Shown: positions 41,599 to 51,281 of the stretch, piece by piece
Position numbering within the stretch: the first letter of the stretch is position 1
How the letters are laid out: the number at the start of each line of letters is the position of its first letter
Source: Planctomycetota bacterium
GTDB taxonomy: Bacteria; Planctomycetota; UBA1135; GCA-002686595
Assembly: GCA_030746555.1 (NCBI GenBank)
Contig: JASLMK010000066.1
Location: 80,471 to 144,470 of the forward strand
Reading direction: 5' to 3'
DNA: 64,000 nt
Notes under the pieces: generated by a model
What the model was told of the DNA's origin: nothing
Databases searched by the model: none
The model's input: only the letters and a program-made list of their open reading frames with translations
Translations under genes and position numbers: made by a program

Positions 41599-42655
41599 GG
41601 GTCCCGCCGATCTCCTTGCGAGGTCGTCGCCATGCCCGCGCCGCCGGCCTCATCATGGAGCGGACAGGCTACCAAATGGCCACCGCCGCAGTCCTCGAGG
41701 GCGGGCGGGAGGTCGGCGCATTCTGTGCGGGCGAGGGGGCAGCGGGTGCGGAAGCCGCACCCCGAGGGCTTGGCCATCGGCGTGGGGATGTCCCCTTCCA
41801 ACTGGATGCGGCCCGACGTGTCGCGGTGCGGGTCGGCGACGGGCACGGCGGAGAGCAAGGCCCTTGAGTAGGGATGCCGCGCGTTCTTGTAGACCTGCTC
41901 GGCGGTGCCGATCTCAACGATGTTGCCCAGGTACATCACCGCGATGCGGTCGGAGATGTGATAGACGACCGAGAGATCGTGGGCGACGAACAGGTAGGCG
42001 AGGGATAACTCGTCCTTGAGCTCCTGCATCAGGTTGATGACCTGGGCCTGCACGGAGACGTCGAGGGCGCTGACCGGCTCGTCGGCGATGATCAGCGATG
42101 GCCTGGTGGCGAGCGCACGGGCGATCCCGATGCGCTGGCGCTGGCCGCCGGAGAACTCGTGGGGATAGCGGTTGGCGTATTCGGGTTGGAGGCCGACGCG
42201 ACCGAGCAGGGCGCTGACGTGGTCGAGCTTCTCTCGTTGGGAGAGGTCGGTGTGCAGGTCGAGAGGCCGTTGGATCAGGCCCTGGACCGTCATGCGCGGA
42301 TTCAACGACGAATAAGGATCCTGGAAGATCATCTGCACGATCGAGCGGTGCGGCTTCATCGCCCGGCGCGAGAGGCCATTGACGTCTACCGCGCCCGCGG
42401 GCGTGTCCAGCTCGATCGTCCCCTCCAGGTGGACGTCGGGCGAAGTGGCGCGCAGGAGGTTTGCGATGGCGCGGCCTACCGTGGTCTTGCCCGACCCCGA
42501 CTCTCCCACGAGCCCGAGGACCTCGCCGCGGGCCAGCTCGAAGCTGACGCCGTCGACCGCCTTCACCGCGCCCACCTGGTGTCGGAGAACTCCGCCGTAG
42601 ACGGGGAAGTGCACCTTGAGGTCACAGACGCTGACGAGGGGCCGGGCTTGGGAGC

Positions 42656-42659
<4 letters not shown>
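41595..42659 (-). CDS. Oligopeptide ABC transporter ATP-binding protein (OppF/YejF C-half type)
   Basis: 354 residues from GTG at 42659 (GTGA overlap with the upstream ATPase gene); the longer open frame reads into that gene. Walker A GLVGESGSGKTTVGRAI, Q-loop FQDPYSSLNPRMTV, signature FSGGQRQRIGIARALATRP, Walker B LIIADEPVSALDVSVQ. The C-terminal oligopeptide extension with Cys (GCGFRTRCPLARTECADLPP) may hold a [4Fe-4S] cluster, as in OppD/F families. It drives peptide import with its partner ATPase. Confidence 0.94.
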
Positions 42660-43675
<1,016 letters not shown>

Positions 43676-43678
43676 GGT

Positions 43679-44752
43679 CTAGCGCAGGCGGGAGTAGACC
43701 TTGGGGTCGAAGGCCTCGCGGACGGCCTCGCCGATGAAGACCACCATCATCAGCGTCAAGAAGAGGGCCCCGAGCGGGAACAGCACGAGGTGCCACTCGG
43801 TGATGTTGTCCAGCCCCTGGCCGACGAGCTCGCCCCAGCTGGGCGTCGGCGGCCGCACGCCGAAGCCCAGGTAGTCCAGCGAGACCAGGGCGACGATCGC
43901 CGCCACCAGGGCGAAGGGTGCGAAGCTGATGATGGGCGTGAGGGAGTTGGGCAGGATGTGGCGGAACATGATCGCCGCGTTGGACTCGCCCTGGGCAATG
44001 GCGGCCGCCGTGTAGTCCTTGGCCTTCTCACGGTAGAACTCGCCGCGCATGTAGAAGCTGATCGACATCCAGCGAAAGACTCCCAGGATGCAGATCAGGG
44101 TGAAGACGTTGGGCTTCACGATCGAGGCGATGATGATGACCGTGTAGAGGAACGGCATCCCCGCCCAGATCTCCACTAGGCGCTGGCCGTAGATGTCCAC
44201 GCGGCCGCCGAAGTAGCCGAAGCACGCCCCCAGGATCATGCCGACCACATACGAGAACGCGACGACGCACAGACCGAAGGTGATGGAAGTGTTGAAGCCG
44301 TAGGCCAGGCGGGCGAAGACGTCGCGGTCGCGATCGTCGGTGCCGAGCCAGTGGTGGTAGCTGGGCGCGTGGGGCGGCGGGCCGGTGAGGTGCGCCTCGG
44401 TCAAGAGCGACTCGTTGGGGTGGTAGGGATAGGGCGGCATCAGGATCCAGTCCTCCCCATCGCCATCGGCGAGAGTCTTCGCCAGCTCGCGGTAGTGCGC
44501 CTCCCCGATACGGCGCTGGCCGAAGGTCTTCGCCTCGTAGTGGTGGCCCAGCGCCGGGAAGTAGTACTCACCCTCGTAGTGGACGATCAGCGCCCGGCTG
44601 TTGATCAGGAGCGGATTGAGGAAGCTCACCGCGTACAGCAACAACAGGGCCAGGAAGCTGTACCAGCCGCGCTTGATCGTCTTGAACTTGCGCCAGCGCC
44701 GGCGCAGCACGGAGATGTGCTCGCCGGTGGGTTTGGACTTGGAGCGGAACAC
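43679..44752 (-). CDS. Peptide ABC transporter permease (YejE/OppC type)
   Basis: 357 residues from GTG. A first membrane helix (SFLALLLLYAVSFLNPLLI) is followed by a long periplasmic segment with HWLGTDDRDRDVFARLAYGF, typical of YejE. Four or five further helices and the EAA loop (KDYTAAAIAQGESNAAIMFRH type) contact the ATPases. The DxxR and LDYLGFG-type ending is standard. Forms the channel with the YejB-like permease. Confidence 0.92.
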   Translation of the reverse strand: MFRSKSKPTGEHISVLRRRWRKFKTIKRGWYSFLALLLLYAVSFLNPLLINSRALIVHYEGEYYFPALGHHYEAKTFGQRRIGEAHYRELAKTLADGDGEDWILMPPYPYHPNESLLTEAHLTGPPPHAPSYHHWLGTDDRDRDVFARLAYGFNTSITFGLCVVAFSYVVGMILGACFGYFGGRVDIYGQRLVEIWAGMPFLYTVIIIASIVKPNVFTLICILGVFRWMSISFYMRGEFYREKAKDYTAAAIAQGESNAAIMFRHILPNSLTPIISFAPFALVAAIVALVSLDYLGFGVRPPTPSWGELVGQGLDNITEWHLVLFPLGALFLTLMMVVFIGEAVREAFDPKVYSRLR

Positions 44753-44758
44753 GGCGAC

Positions 44759-45793
44759 TCAGGAGAAGCGGATCCGCGGATCGACGAGCACGTAGAGCAC
44801 GTCGCTCAGGATGTTGCCGAGCAGGATCAGGAAGGTGTTGATGACGAGGATCCCCATCACCACCGCGTAGTCGCGCTCGATGATCGACGTGTAGCCGAGG
44901 TAGCCGATGCCGTCGATGTTGAAGACCTTCTCGATCAGGTAGCTGCCCGCCATGATCAGGCTGATCGCGTGGCCGAGGCCGGTGCAGATGGGGATCAGCG
45001 AGTTCCGCAGGGCGTGCAGCATGATCACCCGGCGCTCGGGCAGGCCCTTGGCGAACGCCGTGCGCACGTAGTCCTGGCCCAGGTTCTCCATGAGGGAGTT
45101 CTTCATCAGCACCGTCAGGGTGGCGAAGCTTCCCACGGCGTAGGCCAGGACCGGCAGCAAGGTGTGGTGCAGCTGGTCGGTGATCTTCCCCCAGGCGGAG
45201 AGCTCGTCCCAGTCGGCCGAGCGGAAGTCGCCGAGGGGCACGAGGTCCCAGAAGCTGCCCCCGCCGAAGAGCACCAGGAGGATCCCGCCCAGGGCCCAGC
45301 CGGGGATCGAGTAGCCGATGAAGACCGCCGCGCTGGAGGCGAAGTCGAAGACCCCGCCGTGGCGGATGGCCTTCATGACGCCCAGTGGAATGCAGACCAA
45401 ATAGGCCAGGGTGAACCCGATCAGGCCGAAGTAGATGCTGACGGGGAAGCGGCTGAAGATCAGCTCGTGGACGGGGATGTTGTACTTGTAGGACTTGCCC
45501 AGGTTCAGGGTCACCAGGTCCTTCAGCCAGAGCAGGTAGGCGTGATGGATGGGCTTGTCGAAGTGGTAGGCCTTCTCGAGCTCCTCCAGCACGGCGGGCG
45601 GCAGCTCCACCGACGTCGCCATGTCGCCGCTCCCCGAACCGCCCTCGGCGCCGGTGCTCGACATCTGCATCTTCATCACCATCTGCTCGATGGGCCCGCC
45701 GGGGACGAAGCGGGTGACGGTGAAGACGAGCATCGTGATCCCCAGGAAGGTGGGGATCAACAGCAGCAGTCGCCGGAGGAAGTAGGCGGACAT
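44759..45793 (-). CDS. Peptide ABC transporter permease (YejB/OppB type)
   Basis: 344 residues. It opens SAYFLRRLLLLIPTFLGITM with the first helix, then a periplasmic loop (FVPGGPIEQMVMKMQ) containing a Gly/Ser-rich low-complexity stretch. It has about six helices; the EAA region is QDYVRTAFAKGLPERRVIML. The longer-than-usual loop is as in YejB. It ends seven bases before the next permease. Confidence 0.92.
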   Translation of the reverse strand: MSAYFLRRLLLLIPTFLGITMLVFTVTRFVPGGPIEQMVMKMQMSSTGAEGGSGSGDMATSVELPPAVLEELEKAYHFDKPIHHAYLLWLKDLVTLNLGKSYKYNIPVHELIFSRFPVSIYFGLIGFTLAYLVCIPLGVMKAIRHGGVFDFASSAAVFIGYSIPGWALGGILLVLFGGGSFWDLVPLGDFRSADWDELSAWGKITDQLHHTLLPVLAYAVGSFATLTVLMKNSLMENLGQDYVRTAFAKGLPERRVIMLHALRNSLIPICTGLGHAISLIMAGSYLIEKVFNIDGIGYLGYTSIIERDYAVVMGILVINTFLILLGNILSDVLYVLVDPRIRFS

Positions 45794-45826
45794 CGCGGGG
45801 CCTTGGCCTGAGTGCGGCGCCGGGCG

Positions 45827-47854
45827 TTACAGCTCGCCGGCAAGCTCCGCGTAACGGTATGCCGTCCAGAAGTGGTTCTCGACCGGGGGCGTCTCCAGGC
45901 GCATGGACGAGTCCTGGCGCGCCGCGTCGAGCAGCCGCTCCTTCTCGGGGTCGACCCACCACGAGTAGTGCATGTACTTGTAGTCCCAGGTGCGGTTCGC
46001 GCCCCACTTGGGCGTGCCGAACTTGTTCCAGTAGCACACGCGCTCGGCGGGCTTGTACCAACCCAGGACGTAGGGGTGCTCGTTGAAGACGATGCCGTCG
46101 ATCTCCTGAACGATCGCCGCGCGCTTGGAGCTGTCGTACTCCTCGTCGTAGGCGCGGCAGAGCTCGTCCACCCGTTCGTTGGCGAAGCTGGTCACGTTGT
46201 TGTTGTTGACCTCACCCGCCAGGCTCCCCTTCCAGGAGGTCTCGGGGTTGGGGATCGTGATCGCGCCCCAGGCGGTGTTCGTCAGGTCGTACTCCTTCTG
46301 GCGCATCGACTTCCAGCGCGAGGCCGGTGTCTGGAGCTGGAGCTCGATCTTGATTCCCGCCCGGCGGCAAGCCTCCTGAAAGATCGTCAGGTACTTCTCG
46401 AAGCCCTTCGACGAGTAGGTCATGTCGAAGGCCAGCTCGGCACCATCCTTGGTCCGAATGCCCTCTTCGTTCAGCGCGGTCCAGCCCGCCTCCTCCAGGA
46501 GATCGACCGCCGCGAGCTCGTCGTACTCGACGATCTCGTTCGTGGGGTTCTCGTACTTCCCGCCGGGCCAGTGGCTCTTGAGCGGGATGTACTCGTAGAA
46601 CATGAACTTGGAGATCAGCAGGTCGCGGTCGTAGAGATGGGCGAGGGCCTTTCGCACGCGCAGGTCGTCGAGCGGCGGCCGGCGCGTGTTGATGGCCATG
46701 CCCGAGGTGCCCTTGGGCGCGTCGTTGAAGATCTTGCAGCGCACGATGAGCCCGCGCTGCACGGCGTCGATCTTGGGCAATTCCTCGGCCCACCACTGGG
46801 CGCGCCCGATCACGAAGTAGTCGAACTCCCCTTTCTTGAACTTCTCGAATTCGAGGTGGTCGTCCTTGATGACGATGAACTTGTAGGTGCCGATGTTGTA
46901 GAGGCCATCCCAGGCGGGGTTGTCTTGTCCCCACCAGTTCTCGTTGCGGCGGAGCGTGATGCTCTGGCCCATGGCGACGCCATCGTCGGGGAGAAGATAC
47001 GGCCCGCTCCCCGGCACGAGGCTGAACTGGTAGGTGTCCAGGTACTCCGAGCCCTTCATGTCGATGGCCTCGGCGGGGAACACGGCCAGGGCGCTGCCCG
47101 CGATGTAGACGAAGTTGCGCCAGTTGCTCTCGGTGCACTTGACCTCGAGGATGTACTTCGATTTCGCCACCGGCTCCTCCATCTTCTCGAAGGTCATGAT
47201 CGAGGAGGGGTCGAGCAGGGTCGGGTCCATCCGCAGCCGGTAGGAGGCGGCGAAGTCCTCCGCGGTGAGCTCCGAACCGTCGGCGAAGCGCGCCTGAGGG
47301 TTGATGCGGAAGCGGTAGGTCATGCGGTCCTTCGAGATCCACCAGTGTGTCGCCACGTTGGGGATGTACTCGAGGGTCGTGGGGTGCATCATCAACAGCG
47401 ACTCGTAGCACAGGTCGCGGATCTGGTAGGTGACGAAGGTGTTCCAGTCCTTGCCGGCCATGCGCAGGGTCGCCGGCCAGTCCGGTATGGAGATCGTCAT
47501 CGATCCGCCCTGGGGCACGCCCGCCTGGCCGAGGGCCGGGAAGGTCATGTTGGTCTCCCATCCTTCTCCGGTGAACCCGGGGCCGCCCATCTCGGCGGAA
47601 ACGCTCGCGTCGCCCGCGTCGGGATCCCAGCGGTAGGTGACCATCGGGATCTCCAGGTCGTAGCGCCCCTCGAGCTCGGCCGCCGAGGGCAGACCGGAGG
47701 TCCCCTCTTCGGCCTGCGGGAGGGTCGCCGCTTCATCTCCGCGGGAACCGTCTGGGTCCGCACCCCCACCACAGCTCGCCGCGAGGACTGAGCAGGCGGC
47801 GAAGGCAAGCAGATGGGGGAAGCCGGGGCGAAAGGCGTGGTGGAGGCGCTTCAT
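45827..47854 (-). CDS. Peptide ABC transporter substrate-binding lipoprotein (YejA-like)
   Basis: 675 residues. A lipobox ends at Cys28 (LAASC). The family-5 extracellular solute-binding fold is marked by YRFRINPQARFADGSELTAE, SGPYLLPD, ITLRRNENWWGQDNP and INTRRPPLDDLRVRKALAHL. The C-terminal part has Trp- and Tyr-rich segments. Size fits YejA/oligopeptide binders (about 600-700). It delivers oligopeptides to the permeases encoded 33 bases downstream; YejABEF in enteric bacteria imports the peptide antibiotic microcin C, which suggests but does not prove substrate type. Confidence 0.92.
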   Translation of the reverse strand: MKRLHHAFRPGFPHLLAFAACSVLAASCGGGADPDGSRGDEAATLPQAEEGTSGLPSAAELEGRYDLEIPMVTYRWDPDAGDASVSAEMGGPGFTGEGWETNMTFPALGQAGVPQGGSMTISIPDWPATLRMAGKDWNTFVTYQIRDLCYESLLMMHPTTLEYIPNVATHWWISKDRMTYRFRINPQARFADGSELTAEDFAASYRLRMDPTLLDPSSIMTFEKMEEPVAKSKYILEVKCTESNWRNFVYIAGSALAVFPAEAIDMKGSEYLDTYQFSLVPGSGPYLLPDDGVAMGQSITLRRNENWWGQDNPAWDGLYNIGTYKFIVIKDDHLEFEKFKKGEFDYFVIGRAQWWAEELPKIDAVQRGLIVRCKIFNDAPKGTSGMAINTRRPPLDDLRVRKALAHLYDRDLLISKFMFYEYIPLKSHWPGGKYENPTNEIVEYDELAAVDLLEEAGWTALNEEGIRTKDGAELAFDMTYSSKGFEKYLTIFQEACRRAGIKIELQLQTPASRWKSMRQKEYDLTNTAWGAITIPNPETSWKGSLAGEVNNNNVTSFANERVDELCRAYDEEYDSSKRAAIVQEIDGIVFNEHPYVLGWYKPAERVCYWNKFGTPKWGANRTWDYKYMHYSWWVDPEKERLLDAARQDSSMRLETPPVENHFWTAYRYAELAGEL

Positions 47855-47957
47855 CGGACTTGTCAGGGCCGGAGGTCGGGGGGGATGGCGGAGAAGCGGG
47901 GTTCTGCCTGGCGGCCGGGCAGTCTACTCGGTGGGCCGGACCGGGAGCGACGAGGGC

Positions 47958-47985
47958 TTGAGAGATGGCCCCGCGAGCGTAGATT
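47958..47985 (+). promoter_or_regulatory. Predicted sigma-70-like promoter
   Basis: TTGAGA (47958-47963), a 16-base spacer and TAGATT (47980-47985) lie 20 bases before the ATG at 48006. It makes the downstream start preferred over 47931. Confidence 0.5.
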
Positions 47986-48005
47986 CTCACACCCACGACC
48001 CCGCC

Positions 48006-48755
48006 ATGCCCCCCTCCGCCAAAGAACCTCCCTGGCCGTCGACCGCCCCGGAGGCCTGGGAGGCCGGCGAGCGGGTCGCGGCGCGGGCCGGGTGCGACCT
48101 CGCCAGCCTCTCGGCCTCGATCGGCGAGCGGGCTGTCGGGCTCGGGACCAAACAGGCCCAAGCCCTGCGGTACTCCCTCTGGGAGGACATCGCCTCGGAG
48201 TACGACGCGCGCTTCCTCGGGGCGTGGCTCGCCGGCCTCGACATCGAGTACAGCGCGCCGTTCCAAAGCGCCTCGGCTGTCTGGGAGCAAGACGAGCTCG
48301 GCCACCATGCCTGTTCCAAGCGAGCCTTCGTCGCGGCTTTCGGCGGAGAAGGGGACCTCGATCGGCGCCTCGCCCTGCGCCGGCCCGACTTCGCCCCCCT
48401 CGCCTCCTTCTTCGTAGACGAGTTCACGATCCTGTGCCTGCTCGCCTACGACGAGCTCGCGACCGTGCGCGCCTACCGTGCGAACCTGCCCCTCTATGCC
48501 CACCTGGGGCGGCCCTTCCTGCGCCTGATGCACCGCATCATGGCGGACGAGGCCCGCCACTATGCGAGCTTCCTGTCGGTCGCCCGCACCGAGCACGCCG
48601 CGCGCGCGCCCGAGGCCGCGGGCGTGATCGCGCGCTTGAGGGCCGCGGGGGTGCCCTACGCCGCGACCTTCGTCCTCGACCACGACGACCCCGTCTTCAC
48701 CCCCAAGCTCCTCGACGAGACCGCCGCGACCCTCTGCGCCCAACTCGCGGGGTGA
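48006..48755 (+). CDS. Di-iron ferritin-like protein, acyl-ACP desaturase-like
   Basis: 249 residues. Two ExxH-type ligand motifs appear in long helices: SAVWEQDELGHHACSKRAF (about 97) and MHRIMADEARHYASFL (about 180). A further Glu-rich helix, SFFVDEFTILCLLAYDELAT, supplies the remaining ligands. This order resembles soluble acyl-ACP desaturases (type FA_desaturase_2), which use a di-iron centre and O2. It is shorter than plant desaturases (about 360). Alternatives are other ferritin-like oxidases. It stands alone, with its own promoter, before tRNA-Ile. Confidence 0.65.
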   Translation: MPPSAKEPPWPSTAPEAWEAGERVAARAGCDLASLSASIGERAVGLGTKQAQALRYSLWEDIASEYDARFLGAWLAGLDIEYSAPFQSASAVWEQDELGHHACSKRAFVAAFGGEGDLDRRLALRRPDFAPLASFFVDEFTILCLLAYDELATVRAYRANLPLYAHLGRPFLRLMHRIMADEARHYASFLSVARTEHAARAPEAAGVIARLRAAGVPYAATFVLDHDDPVFTPKLLDETAATLCAQLAG

Positions 48756-48815
48756 TGCGAATCGCCTGTGGACGCGGGGTGAGCGCGCCAGCTACCCTCG
48801 CTCCATTCTCCCCGT

Positions 48816-48892
48816 GGGCCCTTAGCTCAGCCGGTTAGAGCAGTCGACTCATAATCGATCGGTCCCAGGTTCGAGTCCTGGAGGGCCCACCA
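48816..48892 (+). tRNA. tRNA-Ile (anticodon CAT, read as lysidine)
   Basis: Acceptor stem GGGCCCT pairs fully with AGGGCCC. The anticodon loop CTCATAA, with GAC before and TCG after, matches the AUA-reading tRNA-Ile2 (E. coli ileX type) rather than Met tRNAs. T arm GGTTCGAGTCC and encoded CCA (48890-48892) are present. TilS would convert C34 to lysidine. The NRPS remnant lies directly downstream. Confidence 0.9.
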
Positions 48893-49125
48893 GCTCCCTG
48901 CGATCCCGACTCCGTCACCGCCGGGGGGGCGACGACGGCGATCACCGGCCGCTCGTCGAGGAGTGGCCGCGAGGCGGGCACGCTGACCGCCAGCTGCAGG
49001 AGCCCGGCCAAGGCGACGCGGCGAGCGGGCGGGGAGGGCTCCCTGGAGCGTCATGGCGGCTCTGGCGAGGTTCGGGTGCGGGACTGGAGGCCTCTACAAA
49101 GAAGAAGCCGAGCTCCACAGCCTCC

Positions 49126-51231
49126 GTTTCGAGACTCCTCCCCGCCGGGCTCTCGATCGCCTCGGACGATCGGCTGGACCTCCTGTTCTCCCCCGCCTTC
49201 AGTGCGGCCCTCGCTCCGACGTTCTCCGCTCTTGCGGCTGGCGCGACCCTGCACTGTCTGGACCTGCAGGAGGCGGGCATCGGCGCTCTCGCCGCGTGGC
49301 TGGCCGAACGGGAGATCACGATCTCCAACCAGTCCACCTCCACGCTCCGCGGTTGGCTGGCCTCGGCCCCGGGTCGGTCGGGAGGGCTCGCGGCCCTGCG
49401 CCTGGTCTGCGTCGGCGGCGAGGCCCTGCGAGCAGCCGACCTGCCCGCCGTCTGGGAGATCATCGGCCCCCAGTGTGTCGTGCAGAACGCAATGGCCGCG
49501 ACCGAGACCCGGACCTTCGCGCAGTCGTTCCTGCACGGACCCTGGGAGGGGGACGACCCGGTCCCGGTCGGCCACGCCGTCTTGGGTTGCGAGCTGGCGG
49601 TGGTCGACGAGGACGGTCAGGAGCTGGTCGCGGGAGAGGCCGGCGAGCTCGTCGTCCGCTCGACGCACTTGGCCGACGGCTACCAGGCAGACCCGGACCG
49701 CAGCCGGGCGGCCTTCTCCGTACTCGCCGACGGGCGCAGTCAGTACCGCACCGGTGACCGGGGCCGGATCGAGGCCGACGGGCTGGTCTTCCCCCTGGGC
49801 CGCCTGGATCGCATGGTGAAGATCCGCGGCTTCCGGGTGGACCTAGACGAGGTCGAACGCTGCGTCGCCATGCTCCCCGGAGTCGAACAGGCGCGCGCCA
49901 TCGCCCTGGGGGTGGCAGGACAGGATCCTGCCCTGGCCGTGGCCCTCGTGCCGACCCCCGCGCCCGAGCGCACAGTCTCCCTGGCCGGCCTGCGCTCGGC
50001 CCTCGCCGGCGCGCTACCCGACTACGCGACACCCTCCGTCCTCGTCCTCGTCGACGACTTGCCTCGCAACCTCAACGGCAAGGTCGACCGACGGGCCCTC
50101 GAGGAGCTGCTGTCCCAACCCGGTACGGCGGCCCCGCCCGAGCGGGCCGACGGGCGACCGTTGGCCGTCTCCGGCCAGCGGGACTCCCTCGAGGCCGTCA
50201 TCACCGAGGCATTCTCGTGCTCTCTGGGGCGCGAGGACGTCGGGCCAGATTCGGACTTCTTCGCCGAGGGCGGCGACTCCATCCTGGCCCTCGATCTGCT
50301 GGCTTGCGTGAGCGAGGCCGTCGGCGCACCGGTGACCCACCCCGATCTCCTGGCGCACCCCTCGCCACGTTCGATGGCCCGCTTCATCGAAGACAGCCGC
50401 GGGCGGCTGGACTTGATCCGCCCCCTGCGCGAACCCGCGCGCGAGCACCTGCCGGTCTTGATGTTGCCGGCGATCACGGGCCTCTCCCGCTCGCTCCTGA
50501 ACCTCGAACGCCTCTCGAAGAGCGGCTGCGACTTCCACCTGCTCGCCCCGATCGCTCCCGACCTCGCCGACGCATCCGGCTTCTCCATCGCCACCGTCGC
50601 CGAGCAGTACGCCCAGCGAGCCTGCGAGCAGTTCGGGCGGGGCCCCCTGGCCCTGTTGGGGTTCTCCTGGGGGGGAATCGTCGCGCAGGAGCTGGCGGTT
50701 CGTCTCGCACGACGTGGCGTGGACGTGGCCCACCTCGTCCTCTTGGAGGCGTCGCTTCCCGGTCGTGTCTTGCCCCGGCCGCGTCCCCCCTGGCGACTGT
50801 GGTTGGACCGGGCGCGCAACTTCCCCGCCTGGGCTCGCCACGACCTCCTCGAGGCCAGCGGCCAATCGCTGCGCATCCGCATGCGCGGCTGGGCGGCAGG
50901 ATGGGTCCGCGGAGGCTCGGGCCGCGAGCACCCTGACCTGCGCACCTACTTCGGGCGCACCGGCTTCAGCGCCGAGTTCGAGCGCGAGTTCAGCCTTCGC
51001 TACCGGGCGGCCCTCGATCACACCCCCCAGGCCTACTCGGGCCCGACGACGGTGTTCCGCTCGAGTGCCCAGTCTCTGCGCGATCCGCGCTTCGGGGCGC
51101 TGGGTTGGGAGCAGTTCATCAGCCCCGGACCCCGCACGTACACGATCCCCGGCCACCACGAGTCCTTCCTCGACTCCCCCCACGTCGAACGGCTCGTGGC
51201 CTTGCTCGACGGCCTCCTCGCTGCCGCCTAG
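49126..51231 (+). pseudogene. 5'-truncated nonribosomal peptide synthetase remnant (partial A - T - TE)
   Basis: The frame is recognisable as the second half of an AMP-binding adenylation domain (SIASDDRLDLLFSPAFSAA, REITISNQSTSTLRG). The A-domain core YRTGDRGRIEADG and the hinge KIRGFRVDLDEVER come next, and the last lysine loop is NLNGKVDRRAL. A carrier domain with DFFAEGGDSILALDL (phosphopantetheine Ser) and a thioesterase with GFSWGGIVAQELA (catalytic Ser) complete it. The front half of the A domain (about 200 residues with the AMP-binding P-loop) is missing, and the frame has no start codon until GTG at 49480. Thus it should not adenylate a substrate. Carrier and TE could still fold if translated from 49480. 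Confidence 0.8.
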
Positions 51232-51281
51232 AACCGGTCGCGCCCACGGCCGAGCCACGGCCGTGTCAGGCGCACGCTCCC

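Noticed and set aside
48827..49054. Minus-strand frame whose translation ends WWALQDSNLGPIDYESTALTG
   Set aside because: It is the well-known artefact of translating a tRNA gene in antisense; no real protein.
49053..49819. Two long plus-strand frames (49053-49757 and 49076-49819) over the NRPS start
   Set aside because: Their translations are Arg/Pro/Gly-rich shadows. The real coding frame is the third one, which shows A-domain sequence.
51241..51281. Palindrome CACGGCCGTG between the NRPS remnant and transketolase as a terminator
   Set aside because: Only ten bases, no T-run on either strand, and GC palindromes of this size are frequent by chance here.
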